From: Oscillospiraceae bacterium
GTDB lineage: Bacteria > Bacillota > Clostridia > Oscillospirales > Ruminococcaceae
Assembly (NCBI GenBank): GCA_009777725.1
Contig: WRLG01000023.1
Location: 1-51,172 of the forward strand
Reading direction: 5' to 3'
Length of the DNA: 51,172 bases
The notes under the pieces were generated by a model. The model had not been told where the DNA came from. It saw only the letters and a list, made by a program, of their open reading frames with translations, and did no database searches. Position numbers and translations under genes: made by a program. This document shows positions 15,541-23,545 of the stretch, piece by piece (position 1 is the stretch's first letter; every line of letters begins with the position of its first letter).

Positions 15541-17406
15541 TTGGAACTGAACCTTTGTTACGGCTGTATGGAGCTTAAGACCGATGATTTGGTCTGTCCG
15601 CACTGCGGCTATAATCATAATGCTCCCAGCCTGCCGTCTTATCTTGCCCCCGGAATCATGCTCAATGACCGCTATTCAGTCGGCAAGCTTAAATCCTATA
15701 ACGGTGAAAGCGCGATTTACATCGGCTACGATGTTATCACGCAGACAAAAGTACTTATTAAAGAATACATGCCCGATACCCTTTGCGTGAGAGAAAAGGG
15801 AAGCCCTGCGGTGAAGGTAAACCCTAATTATGTAGCACAATATAAAACCTTTATGTCGGACTTTGTTGAGCTAAACAAGGTCTTGACGAAAATGCGGACG
15901 CTTAGCCATATAAACGCCGCCACCGATATGTTCGGTGCGAATAATACGGGCTATGTCATATTCCCCTTTGTCGAGGGCATCACTTTGGGCGAATATCTGA
16001 AGAAAAACGCGGGCGAGCTTACGTTAGACGAGGTTAAAAGAATATTCCCGCCTTTGTTTACAACCTTTTCGCTTGTCCATAATGCCGGAATCGTCCATAG
16101 GGGCGTTTCGCCGGAAAATATTATAGTTACAAAAAAGGGAGAGCTGAAGCTTCAAGGCTTTGGCTTCTGTATTTCAGACGCGCGCACAGCGAATACGGAG
16201 CTTGCCTCCGAGCTTTATTCCGGCTACGCCGCGCCCGAGCAATATAACTCCGCCAACTGGCAGGGGACGTGGACGGATATATACGGGATTTCCGCGCTTT
16301 TATACAGAATCCTCACGGGAACAACCCCCGTTGAAGCCACAAGCAGAATGTCAAGCGATAACCTGTTAGAGCCCGCGCTGATTAACAGGAGTCTGCCCCC
16401 GAATGTATCTAAGGTGATTATGAACGGTATGCACATGTCCGGCGAGATGCGTATTCAGACCGTTACCGAGCTTGTAACCCAGCTTTTTGAACAGCCCGAA
16501 TATAACTCAATGCGGCTTTCTTCTTCAAGCACGCAGACGATTACAATACCGAAGCAGTCACTCAGAAACGGCGGGGGCTACGTTGCCCGTCAAGGAGGCT
16601 CAACTGCAGTTGCGCGAACAGCCCAGCCTATCAAAAATACCCGCATAAGCAGAAAAAGTATATTTTTTACAGCGGGTGCGGTTACTCTTTTCATAGGTAT
16701 GTTCTTTTTAATCGTCATGCTGAACGCTATAAACGACCGGGGTGTAAGCGGTCCGGGCAGTGAGCCGCCCAATATTTCCGGCGGCATCCAAAGCGACACC
16801 ACAGAAGCCCCCGAGAGCACAGTGCTTGAGATTATGACCACTACAACAACGCAAAGACCGCACGAAACTACAGGCGCGCCCATAGCCCAGGTCTACGTTA
16901 TGAACAATATAACAGGCAAATCCTACGATTTGATTAAAAGCAACCCCTCTTATGACAGCTTAACCTTTGAGCCCGTATTTGAATTTACGGACGAAGCGGC
17001 AAAAGGAATTATCTATGAGCAATCCATCGAAGTAGGCGATAGGTATGAGGGCGGCGCGGAAATCACCGTCAAGGTAAGCTTAGGTCCGAAATTTATTCGG
17101 ATTCCCGAATTTATAGGCTTAACCAAAAGGGATTATTTTTCGATTTTAAGTGACGCCGGCATAAAATTCGATGAAAAGGAATTACAAACAAACAATGTCC
17201 AAAGCGGATACGTTGCAAGCCTGAGCAAAGAGCCGGGCGAAATGATTGACGTTGAAGAGGGTGAAATGCTGACGGTTTTCATAGCGGCAAAACCGCCCGA
17301 AACAGCCCCGCCCGAAACAACCAGAGCAACAAGAGGCTCAACAGAGACGGAAACAGAGCAAATCTTTACAATTGATGAAACAGATATTTATATTACTTTT
17401 TGGTAA
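15541..17406 (+). CDS. Zinc-ribbon, protein kinase-like, PASTA membrane protein (likely pseudokinase)
   Basis: The 621-residue protein has an N-terminal zinc ribbon (Cys 6, 9, 19, 22), a kinase-like domain (about 44-315), a single membrane segment (about 373-395), a Thr-rich linker, two extracellular PASTA domains (about 449-514 and 518-583) and a Thr/Glu-rich tail. PASTA domains bind muropeptides or lipid II. In the kinase domain the ATP lysine (VLIKEY, Lys 74) and APE (231-233) are present, but HRD has become HRG (186-188) and DFG has become GFG (206-208), so both catalytic Asp residues are gone. TTG 15541 is chosen because AAAGGAG lies 10 bases upstream. A PP2C phosphatase is encoded elsewhere in the window (37277). 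It converges with prmA by a 14-base overlap. Confidence 0.88.
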   Translation: MELNLCYGCMELKTDDLVCPHCGYNHNAPSLPSYLAPGIMLNDRYSVGKLKSYNGESAIYIGYDVITQTKVLIKEYMPDTLCVREKGSPAVKVNPNYVAQYKTFMSDFVELNKVLTKMRTLSHINAATDMFGANNTGYVIFPFVEGITLGEYLKKNAGELTLDEVKRIFPPLFTTFSLVHNAGIVHRGVSPENIIVTKKGELKLQGFGFCISDARTANTELASELYSGYAAPEQYNSANWQGTWTDIYGISALLYRILTGTTPVEATSRMSSDNLLEPALINRSLPPNVSKVIMNGMHMSGEMRIQTVTELVTQLFEQPEYNSMRLSSSSTQTITIPKQSLRNGGGYVARQGGSTAVARTAQPIKNTRISRKSIFFTAGAVTLFIGMFFLIVMLNAINDRGVSGPGSEPPNISGGIQSDTTEAPESTVLEIMTTTTTQRPHETTGAPIAQVYVMNNITGKSYDLIKSNPSYDSLTFEPVFEFTDEAAKGIIYEQSIEVGDRYEGGAEITVKVSLGPKFIRIPEFIGLTKRDYFSILSDAGIKFDEKELQTNNVQSGYVASLSKEPGEMIDVEEGEMLTVFIAAKPPETAPPETTRATRGSTETETEQIFTIDETDIYITFW

Positions 17407-18322
17407 AAGCCAACGCCACCCATCCCCCCTCCTCTCGTCTCTCCGCCAACAAAAATCCATGCTCCGCCATAGCTTCAAAAACATCGCTTTCACGCTCGGT
17501 GATAATCCCCGAAAGGATAATCATCCCATCCTCTTTCATAAGCCCGCCGAAAATCGGAGCAAGTGCTATAATCACATCGGATACGATATTCGCCGTGATT
17601 AGACCGTAGCCGCCTCCGATTTTTCGGCGCATTTTTTCATCGTTTAATATGTTGCCGCAATAAGCGGAATATTTTTCAGCGGGGATTTTATTTTTAGCGG
17701 CGTTTTCCTTTGCCGTTTCGGCTGAATGTTCGTCTATATCAACAGCGGCGGCATAGCCTGCTCCCAATAATAAGCCCGCAATAAAAAGTATGCCGCTTCC
17801 GCACCCTATGTCAAGCATTTTTACATCGCTTTTTACATGCTTTTCAAGAAGCTCCAAGCATAGCTTGGTGGTTTCGTGCTGTCCCGTCCCGAAGCTGGAG
17901 GCGGGGTCAATTTCAAGTATTACGCGCCCGCCGCCGCCGGAATATTCCTCCCACGAGGGCTTGACGGTTAGGCGTTCACCTACTTCAAAGGGCTTAAAAT
18001 ATTGCTTCCAGTTATCAGCCCAGTCCTCCTCCTTTATGCTTGAAATGAACAGCTCCTTATCAATTTCAGAGCGTATGGCTTCCAAAAGAGCCGCGCCCTG
18101 CTCATTGCAGGGAAGATAAAAGGCAACATAAGGCGCACTGCCGCGCAGTTCCTCTACACCATCGTCAACATAATCCCAACTGCCGAGGGCATGATTCATC
18201 AAAGCTTCAAAATCGCCGGGGTCATTGATTAAAAATCCGTTTACGCCCAGAGCCGTAAGCTTTTCGGTAAGCTCCTCTATGCCATCTTGCTCCGTAAAAA
18301 TTTTAACCTCGTTCCAGTTCAT
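17393..18322 (-). CDS. prmA: Ribosomal protein L11 methyltransferase
   Basis: PrmA methylates amino groups of ribosomal protein L11. The SAM-binding motif is MLDIGCGSGILFIAG, followed by AAVDIDEHSAETAKENA and the substrate-side motif ITANIVSDVI. The N-terminal L11-recognition domain covers about residues 1-110. Length 309 is typical. It starts 23 bases after the upstream histidine kinase gene and is probably co-transcribed with it; the more usual partners dnaJ and rsmE are absent. Its 3' end overlaps the pseudokinase 3' end and no terminator separates the two. Confidence 0.94.
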   Translation of the reverse strand: MNWNEVKIFTEQDGIEELTEKLTALGVNGFLINDPGDFEALMNHALGSWDYVDDGVEELRGSAPYVAFYLPCNEQGAALLEAIRSEIDKELFISSIKEEDWADNWKQYFKPFEVGERLTVKPSWEEYSGGGGRVILEIDPASSFGTGQHETTKLCLELLEKHVKSDVKMLDIGCGSGILFIAGLLLGAGYAAAVDIDEHSAETAKENAAKNKIPAEKYSAYCGNILNDEKMRRKIGGGYGLITANIVSDVIIALAPIFGGLMKEDGMIILSGIITERESDVFEAMAEHGFLLAERREEGGWVALAFTKK

Positions 18323-18345
18323 TTATAACCGCCCCCATTTTAAAC

Positions 18346-21072
18346 TTATTTTCTCCCTTTCCAGATTTCAGCAAGAAGAAGCCTAACCTTTCTTATATCA
18401 ATCGGCTTTGAACAATGACGGTTCATGCCGCACTCCAAGGATTTTTTAATATCCGCCTCAAACGCATTGGCGGACATTGCTATAATCGGCACCTCCGCCG
18501 CGTCCGCCCTTTCGAGGCTGCGAATCGCGCTTGTCGCTTCAAGTCCGTTCATTACGGGCATCCTTATATCCATGAAAATCGCATCGTAATAGTTTAAAGC
18601 CGAGCTTTTGAATTTTTCAACCGCAACCTTCCCGTCTCCGGCGCGCTCGCATATAATATTGTCCGGGCGCAAAAGGCTTTCAACGATTTCAAAATTTAAA
18701 TCATCGTCTTCGACTACCAGTATTTTTCTGCCGCTGAAATCAACCTTATTTAAATCGGAGGCATTATCACCGCCGGACAGACCCTTTGCTTTATTAAAAT
18801 TCAGTGAAAATCTGAATTCCGCGCCCTTGTTCAGCTCGCTCTCCGCTTCAAGCTTGCCGCCCATCATATCAATCAAGCTGTCGGCGATTGACAGCCCTAA
18901 GCCTGTTCCGCCGTATTTTCTCGCAATATCGCCCGTTGCTTGCTCAAAGGTATTAAAAATGCGCTTTAGGGCAGAGCGGCTGATACCGATGCCGGTATCC
19001 TTTACGCTGAACGTGATTTTGACTGTGTCGGAAGCGGTGATTTCGTCCTCATCCTCAGCCTGGGTGATGGTAAAGGTAATCACGCCCTTTTCGGTAAACT
19101 TCACGGCGTTCCCTAAAATATTAATCAGCACTTGTTTGAGCTTCAGCGGGTCTCCGTTCAAATGCGGATTTTTTACCGATTTGATAAGATTGAATTCCAA
19201 TCCCTTATGAGCGGTCTGAACCCGTATCATGCCGTCCAGTTGCGATATGACGGTATCAAGGTTGAAATAGGTTTCTTCAATTGATACCTTACCGCTCTCA
19301 ATCCGCGTCATATCGAGAATATCGTTGATAAGCGAAAGGAGGTAAGCGGCGGAGTTGTCGATTTTATTTAAGCAATCGGTGACATTTTCGGTAGCCTCGC
19401 CGGACTCCAAGGCTAGATAGGTCATCCCCATAATCGCATTCATCGGCGTTCGTATTTCGTGCGAAATCCTTGATAAAAACTCACTCTTAGCTCTATTCTC
19501 GTGGGAGGTTTTGGACTTTGAGGTGTAAGCCGCTATAATTTTGGAAAGCTCCTTTAAGCAGACCATTTCCGAAGCCTCAACGATTTGTGCGGACGTTTCA
19601 TATACAATATTTCCTATATAATCATTCCTGTCAAAAAGAGGAAATATTAAGCTGCTCCCGCCTTTCACTACGCTGACCATGCTGTTTAAAATCGGATTCT
19701 CGGAATCGGTAAAATATTGATTCGCTTCAACATAGCCCCTGCGGTTGAGCAAATCCATAACGCGGTCGAGCTCTTCTTTATTCGTTTCAATCGTTTCAAT
19801 TTCTCTTTCAAAGCCCTCCTCATTCCACATATACATGGCGTTAATGCTTAGAAATCCGGGGTTTATATCATAAATAATAATCCGCTTCAGCGCAAGTGTC
19901 CTGCCCGCTTTGGAGAGTAAAATACGCATGGCACTGCTGAATCCGTTTGTTTTTTCAAATATGTTAAGCGCGAAGGTTGTAATGGTATCGTTGGGGTCGT
20001 AACCGCTTCCGCTGCTGAACCTGTTGATTAACGCGGGCTTTCGCGCCTTGCTTTGTTGTTTTAAATTCTCATAAGTGGCTTTTGCCTCCTTATTGCCTAT
20101 TACATCCTTATAAAAGGCTACCGAGCCGAACATCCCGTCACCGAGACCGGCGGCGCATAAAGCAAGCCCCGTACAGTATCGGATAAGTGAGCTCTCATCT
20201 CCGTAATCGGAGGTGGAAACGCCGATACAGCATTTAAGAGGTGTCCCGCTTTTGCCTCCCGCGTGGATTACCTCTATATCCATCCTCAATTCCTCAAAAA
20301 GAATAACCGCTTTTTTAAAGGGCAGGTTCTTTTTAAGCATAAAGAATTCGTCTATTGAATAACGGAACACAATATCCCCCGGCTCTGTTATTTTTCTGAC
20401 AGCTACGCTGATTTCCTCTAAAATCGCATCATAGTAATAATTGCCGTATTTACTGCGGATGATGGAGGAATTGGATATTAACACCCGCGCGAAGCAATAT
20501 TGCCGCGTTCCTCTTTCCGTCAATGCCTTTTGAAACCTTGAATCGCCGTATTCCAGATTATAAAATTTAGTGATTACATCGAATCTTTCGGCATCCAGCT
20601 TGGCAAGCTCCTCCGTTTTCTTATAGGTGACGTCTTTGGAAACGGCTATGACGCGCTTTAAGCTCCCGTCCCCGCCGAAAACCGGCTTGCCTTGAATTTC
20701 CCTCCAGATATAGCCGTCATCGTAATCCGATTTCATTCGGACGGTAAAAAGCGATTCATTAGAGCCGTTTAAAAAACTGCTCATCTCTTGAATATCGTCT
20801 TCATGGCAAATCCGCCCGTTTTTTACGTGAGCCATATAGTCCATATGCTGAACCTTTTCAAACAGCCCGTTTTCACCCTTATTGAATCGGAAAAACATAA
20901 GCGTGTCGCTTTCGGGGTAATATTCCATCAAGTCCTCATTCGGCTTGCGGAGCACCGAAATAAACAGCTCCTTTTCCGCGGTAAGTTCCTCCCTAACCTC
21001 GGAAATATCTTTATTATATTTTTCGTTAAGCGCGCTCAATTCCGATTCATGCCTTTTTTTATTCACAAGCAC
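18346..21072 (-). CDS. Hybrid sensor histidine kinase with PAS, degenerate GGDEF and GAF-like domains
   Basis: The 908-residue soluble protein has a short coiled coil (about 5-40), a PAS domain (about 50-155), a GGDEF-like domain whose signature reads SIDEF (about 238-243), a GAF-like region (about 365-515), HisKA with FLSRISHEIRTPMN (phospho-His near 538), HATPase with DTGIGI and GTGLGLSI, and a C-terminal receiver (ILVVEDDDLN, MDIRMPVMNG). The damaged GGDEF signature argues against cyclic-di-GMP synthesis. The start is GTG 21072, 8 bases after GGGGGT. A strong promoter lies 43 bases upstream. No HPt domain is present, unlike the other hybrid kinase here, so phosphotransfer must go elsewhere. 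Confidence 0.92.
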   Translation of the reverse strand: MLVNKKRHESELSALNEKYNKDISEVREELTAEKELFISVLRKPNEDLMEYYPESDTLMFFRFNKGENGLFEKVQHMDYMAHVKNGRICHEDDIQEMSSFLNGSNESLFTVRMKSDYDDGYIWREIQGKPVFGGDGSLKRVIAVSKDVTYKKTEELAKLDAERFDVITKFYNLEYGDSRFQKALTERGTRQYCFARVLISNSSIIRSKYGNYYYDAILEEISVAVRKITEPGDIVFRYSIDEFFMLKKNLPFKKAVILFEELRMDIEVIHAGGKSGTPLKCCIGVSTSDYGDESSLIRYCTGLALCAAGLGDGMFGSVAFYKDVIGNKEAKATYENLKQQSKARKPALINRFSSGSGYDPNDTITTFALNIFEKTNGFSSAMRILLSKAGRTLALKRIIIYDINPGFLSINAMYMWNEEGFEREIETIETNKEELDRVMDLLNRRGYVEANQYFTDSENPILNSMVSVVKGGSSLIFPLFDRNDYIGNIVYETSAQIVEASEMVCLKELSKIIAAYTSKSKTSHENRAKSEFLSRISHEIRTPMNAIMGMTYLALESGEATENVTDCLNKIDNSAAYLLSLINDILDMTRIESGKVSIEETYFNLDTVISQLDGMIRVQTAHKGLEFNLIKSVKNPHLNGDPLKLKQVLINILGNAVKFTEKGVITFTITQAEDEDEITASDTVKITFSVKDTGIGISRSALKRIFNTFEQATGDIARKYGGTGLGLSIADSLIDMMGGKLEAESELNKGAEFRFSLNFNKAKGLSGGDNASDLNKVDFSGRKILVVEDDDLNFEIVESLLRPDNIICERAGDGKVAVEKFKSSALNYYDAIFMDIRMPVMNGLEATSAIRSLERADAAEVPIIAMSANAFEADIKKSLECGMNRHCSKPIDIRKVRLLLAEIWKGRK

Positions 21073-21240
21073 AACATAATACCCCCGATTAAATCAATTA
21101 ACTGTTATGATATAACTATACTATAATCAAGCATTATTGTCAAGTAGTGTTGAGATTTTTGAAATTTTTTATTAATAGAAACTTAAAAAAACCCTCAAAG
21201 CTGATAAAAAATATTTTTAAAGATGTGATTGTATGTTACT
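21069..21240. repeat. Duplicated promoter region, copy A (complete)
   Basis: Bases 21069-21129 match 22343-22403 (61 bases, one mismatch), and 21185-21240 match 22405-22460 (56 bases, three mismatches). Copy A holds 55 extra bases (21130-21184), which include the -35 box of the minus-strand kinase promoter. Copy A also spans the kinase ribosome binding site. Confidence 0.95.
21115..21143 (-). promoter_or_regulatory. Sigma-A promoter of the second hybrid kinase
   Basis: On the minus strand TTGACA (21138-21143) and TATAGT (21115-21120) have a 17-base spacer. The -35 box lies in the part of copy A that is missing from copy B. Confidence 0.85.
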
Positions 21241-21258
21241 ATCCGACTGTGGTATCAT
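21229..21258 (+). promoter_or_regulatory. Plus-strand promoter in copy A
   Basis: TTGTAT (21229-21234) and TATCAT (21253-21258) are 18 bases apart. The -35 box is inside the duplicated segment; the same -35 box in copy B serves the lipoprotein gene. Confidence 0.5.
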
Positions 21259-21280
21259 AGTTTCAGAAGCAAATTAGTTA

Positions 21281-21309
21281 TTGACTTTTTGCAGAAATTA
21301 TAATATAAT
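21281..21309 (+). promoter_or_regulatory. Sigma-A promoter overlapping the ribosome binding site of the DUF4417 remnant
   Basis: TTGACT (21281-21286) and TATAAT (21304-21309) have a 17-base spacer. The ribosome binding site GGAGGAGGT begins at 21310, directly after the -10 box, so a transcript starting about 7 bases downstream would lose part of it. Promoter 21229-21258 would give a complete leader. Confidence 0.65.
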
Positions 21310-21325
21310 GGAGGAGGTAAAACAC

Positions 21326-21770
21326 ATGGAAAAAACTTCATCAATGCCAAAACAAAAAATAGACCTTTTTAAATCATTCTTAGTTGAACGCGCCGAATTC
21401 AGTCATCGCTATGAATTTCCATAATCTGCCGCTCTCCATGCAAATTTGGAATACATACCGCAATAGAGCTTTGGCTTATTGGCTTCAGAGCAATGGTGTT
21501 AACATTGTTCCAAATGTACGCTGGGGAGATGAAAGAACTTATGACTTTGCGTTTGAAGGCTTAGAGCAAGGCGGTACGATTGCGATTAGTACTAATGGTT
21601 GTATTAGAAATAAAGTTGACCGTTATTATTTTAAAAAGGGTCTTGAAAAAATGATTACGGTATTAAAGCCGGATACAATCATCAACTACAGTTGTACGCC
21701 TAATGATATTTTTTTACCGCATAAAAAAATGGGCATGGAAATAATTCAACAGGAATGGCGATGCGCCTGA
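21326..21770 (+). pseudogene. DUF4417 gene with internal deletion and frameshift
   Basis: ATG 21326 follows the strong site GGAGGAGGT and encodes 32 residues (ending FKSFLVERAEFSHRYEFP) before a TAA at 21422-21424. In the +1 frame, from about 21420 to 21770, comes the conserved DUF4417 core: LPLSMQIWNTYRNRALAYW, NVRWGDERTYDF, AISTNGCI, DRYYFKKGLEKM and INYSCTPND. Intact family members have a longer stretch between these two parts, so a deletion of several tens of codons that also shifted the frame is the best explanation. No binding site precedes the second part, so a functional split gene is unlikely. DUF4417 function is unknown; members are often carried on mobile DNA. Confidence 0.75.
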
Positions 21771-21794
21771 CTTAAACTAGAAAGGATGATTATA

Positions 21795-22298
21795 ATGCCT
21801 CATAATAACGACTGGCGGCTAACAAATCAAATGAGCTATTTATATGGAAAGAAACTTGTTTATCTGCCATACATAAGCTATCGCGCGGGGTGGGAACATG
21901 AACATTGTGAGTTTTGTTCAGAAAAGATTGATGTTAATTCGAGCAACTCATACTGTACGCCCGATAAGTATTATTGGGTTTGTTCAACATGTTTCAAGGA
22001 CTTTAACCAAATGTTCAAATGGGTAATTACTATGCCCGAAGACGAATACGATAATAATTTTATAAGCATTGACGACTTTGTTGACTGCATTAATCGCGGA
22101 GCAGAGGTTGAATTTTTATATGAAAATAAAAATTATTCAATTACTCATGCGGGAAAAAAAATTGCTGTTGCAGAATATTATAACGGAGAAAGTGAAAAGC
22201 GGTATAAAAATCCTATTGATGCGCTACAGTACCCTATTGGGGAAAAATGTCTTGGCGGAATTTTAGGCGACATAAAAATTATTTTTAGGTCACTGTAA
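21795..22298 (+). CDS. Zinc-ribbon hypothetical protein
   Basis: This 167-residue protein has an N-terminal segment NDWRLTNQMSYLYGKKLVYL, then CEFCSEK and, 24 residues on, CSTCF, together with an intervening Cys: a likely zinc-binding site. The C-terminal 60 residues (VEFLYENKNYSITHAGKKI, then NPIDALQYPIGEKCL) look like a separate small beta domain. Proteins starting DWRLTNQ with this Cys pattern are widespread in Clostridia and uncharacterised. ATG 21795 is preferred over ATG 21786 because AAAGG (21781-21785) gives a 9-base gap. It lies 24 bases after the DUF4417 remnant, inside the block bounded by the duplicated promoters. Confidence 0.75.
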   Translation: MPHNNDWRLTNQMSYLYGKKLVYLPYISYRAGWEHEHCEFCSEKIDVNSSNSYCTPDKYYWVCSTCFKDFNQMFKWVITMPEDEYDNNFISIDDFVDCINRGAEVEFLYENKNYSITHAGKKIAVAEYYNGESEKRYKNPIDALQYPIGEKCLGGILGDIKIIFRSL

Positions 22299-22342
22299 AA
22301 TTTTTGTCATACTATTCAAATAATGAGCATAACTATAGCCCT

Positions 22343-22460
22343 GCACGACATAATACCCCCGATTAAATCAATTAACTGTTATGATATAACTATACTATAA
22401 TCAGAAAAAATCCCTCAAAGCTGATGAAAAATATTTTTAAAGACGTGATTGTATGTTACT
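22343..22460. repeat. Duplicated promoter region, copy B (lacks 55 bases)
   Basis: This is the second copy of 21069-21240. It retains the sequence in front of the kinase start codon but not the kinase gene, and has lost the minus-strand -35 box. It supplies the plus-strand -35 box of the lipoprotein promoter. Confidence 0.95.
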
Positions 22461-22477
22461 GTTTTTTATGGTATTAT
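22449..22477 (+). promoter_or_regulatory. Promoter of the lipoprotein gene
   Basis: TTGTAT (22449-22454) and TATTAT (22472-22477) have a 17-base spacer, 35 bases before ATG 22513. Confidence 0.65.
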
Positions 22478-22512
22478 TATAGCAGGGAATTTGAATTAAG
22501 GGGTTGGGTTAG

Positions 22513-23424
22513 ATGAGATGTAAAATGCTTGCTGTTTTGGGGCTTGGTTTGGTTTTGGGGCTAGCGGGGTGTAGGGGCGGTGACGGCGGCGGGGTTGAGC
22601 GTTTGGGCGTTTATGATTATGTATCTGATATATCTTTATCTGAAACTGAAACGGCAGAAGAAACAACTGCTCACAGGGAAATTAATATACAAAAAGAATT
22701 TGTTGACCCCGATGAGCCGTTTGGTTCTGCTGACGATTTGCTGAATTTGGTTTTTGAGGCAAAGCGACTGTTATATGTTGAAGATAAAATAGACTATCCG
22801 CTTCCGGATTACATATTTGGTATCATTGATGTTGATTTTGATGGGTTTTCGGAGATGTTTTTTCATGAAAAAGATATGGTTCAGAGGGGCTATAATACCT
22901 GTCAAGTTTTCTCACTAAAAGAAGAAACATTTTTAGAATTATTGTTTGAATTTAAAGCTTATTCCCGTTATTCCGCTCCCGATAGCGACACTGTTTATAT
23001 GATAAAAGAAGGTGACAGCGATAAAAAATTAATAATTTATTCTTATTACACTAACTCCGCCACGAAGTGGGAAACAACACTCTCTGAAATAAACAAACAA
23101 GACGATGTTTATACACAAAATATTATTAATGCGAATTATTGGGACTTCAATGATATAGCGGACGGAAAACAAGCTCCCGATTTTATATTTAACGGTAAAA
23201 ATTATATTTCATTTGAAGAATATAATAATGCGGTTATTAGTTACTATTTGGAAGAAATGAGCCTTGTAAATTTTATTTATGAGCCTGTGACTTATACATT
23301 TGAGGATTACAATTTCTTTTCTTCAAACCCGACATTAGATTTAATCAGACAAAAAATGGAGGACGATTATATTTTACTTTATGGATTGTATGACGAATAT
23401 TTGAAAAATCTATTAATAAATTAA
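22513..23424 (+). CDS. Hypothetical lipoprotein
   Basis: The 303-residue protein has a lipoprotein signal peptide (MRCKMLAVLGLGLVLGLAGC, lipobox LAGC, Cys 20), then a Gly-rich and Ser/Thr/Glu-rich linker to about residue 65. The remainder contains IIDVDFDGFSEMFF, an EF-hand-like DxDxDG calcium loop of the type seen in clostridial surface proteins, and many aromatic residues. No enzyme family recognised. The binding site is AAGGGG. It stands alone between the duplicated promoter and the convergent mfd gene. Confidence 0.75.
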   Translation: MRCKMLAVLGLGLVLGLAGCRGGDGGGVERLGVYDYVSDISLSETETAEETTAHREINIQKEFVDPDEPFGSADDLLNLVFEAKRLLYVEDKIDYPLPDYIFGIIDVDFDGFSEMFFHEKDMVQRGYNTCQVFSLKEETFLELLFEFKAYSRYSAPDSDTVYMIKEGDSDKKLIIYSYYTNSATKWETTLSEINKQDDVYTQNIINANYWDFNDIADGKQAPDFIFNGKNYISFEEYNNAVISYYLEEMSLVNFIYEPVTYTFEDYNFFSSNPTLDLIRQKMEDDYILLYGLYDEYLKNLLIN

Positions 23425-23545
23425 GTGGAAGAGTTTGCCGCCGCTACACCCCAATTGCAAATGCAGAATAGTAAAGCTTGACGGAATAAGAGCAGGTACG
23501 GCGACAATGCAAGGGCTTGGCGGCGTTGACTAAGGAGCATACTTG

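Noticed and set aside
21384-21770. The DUF4417 core as an independent gene
   Set aside because: The ATG at 21384 has no ribosome binding site and lies inside the frame of the true N-terminal part; the family core begins only near 21420, so a broken gene is a better explanation.
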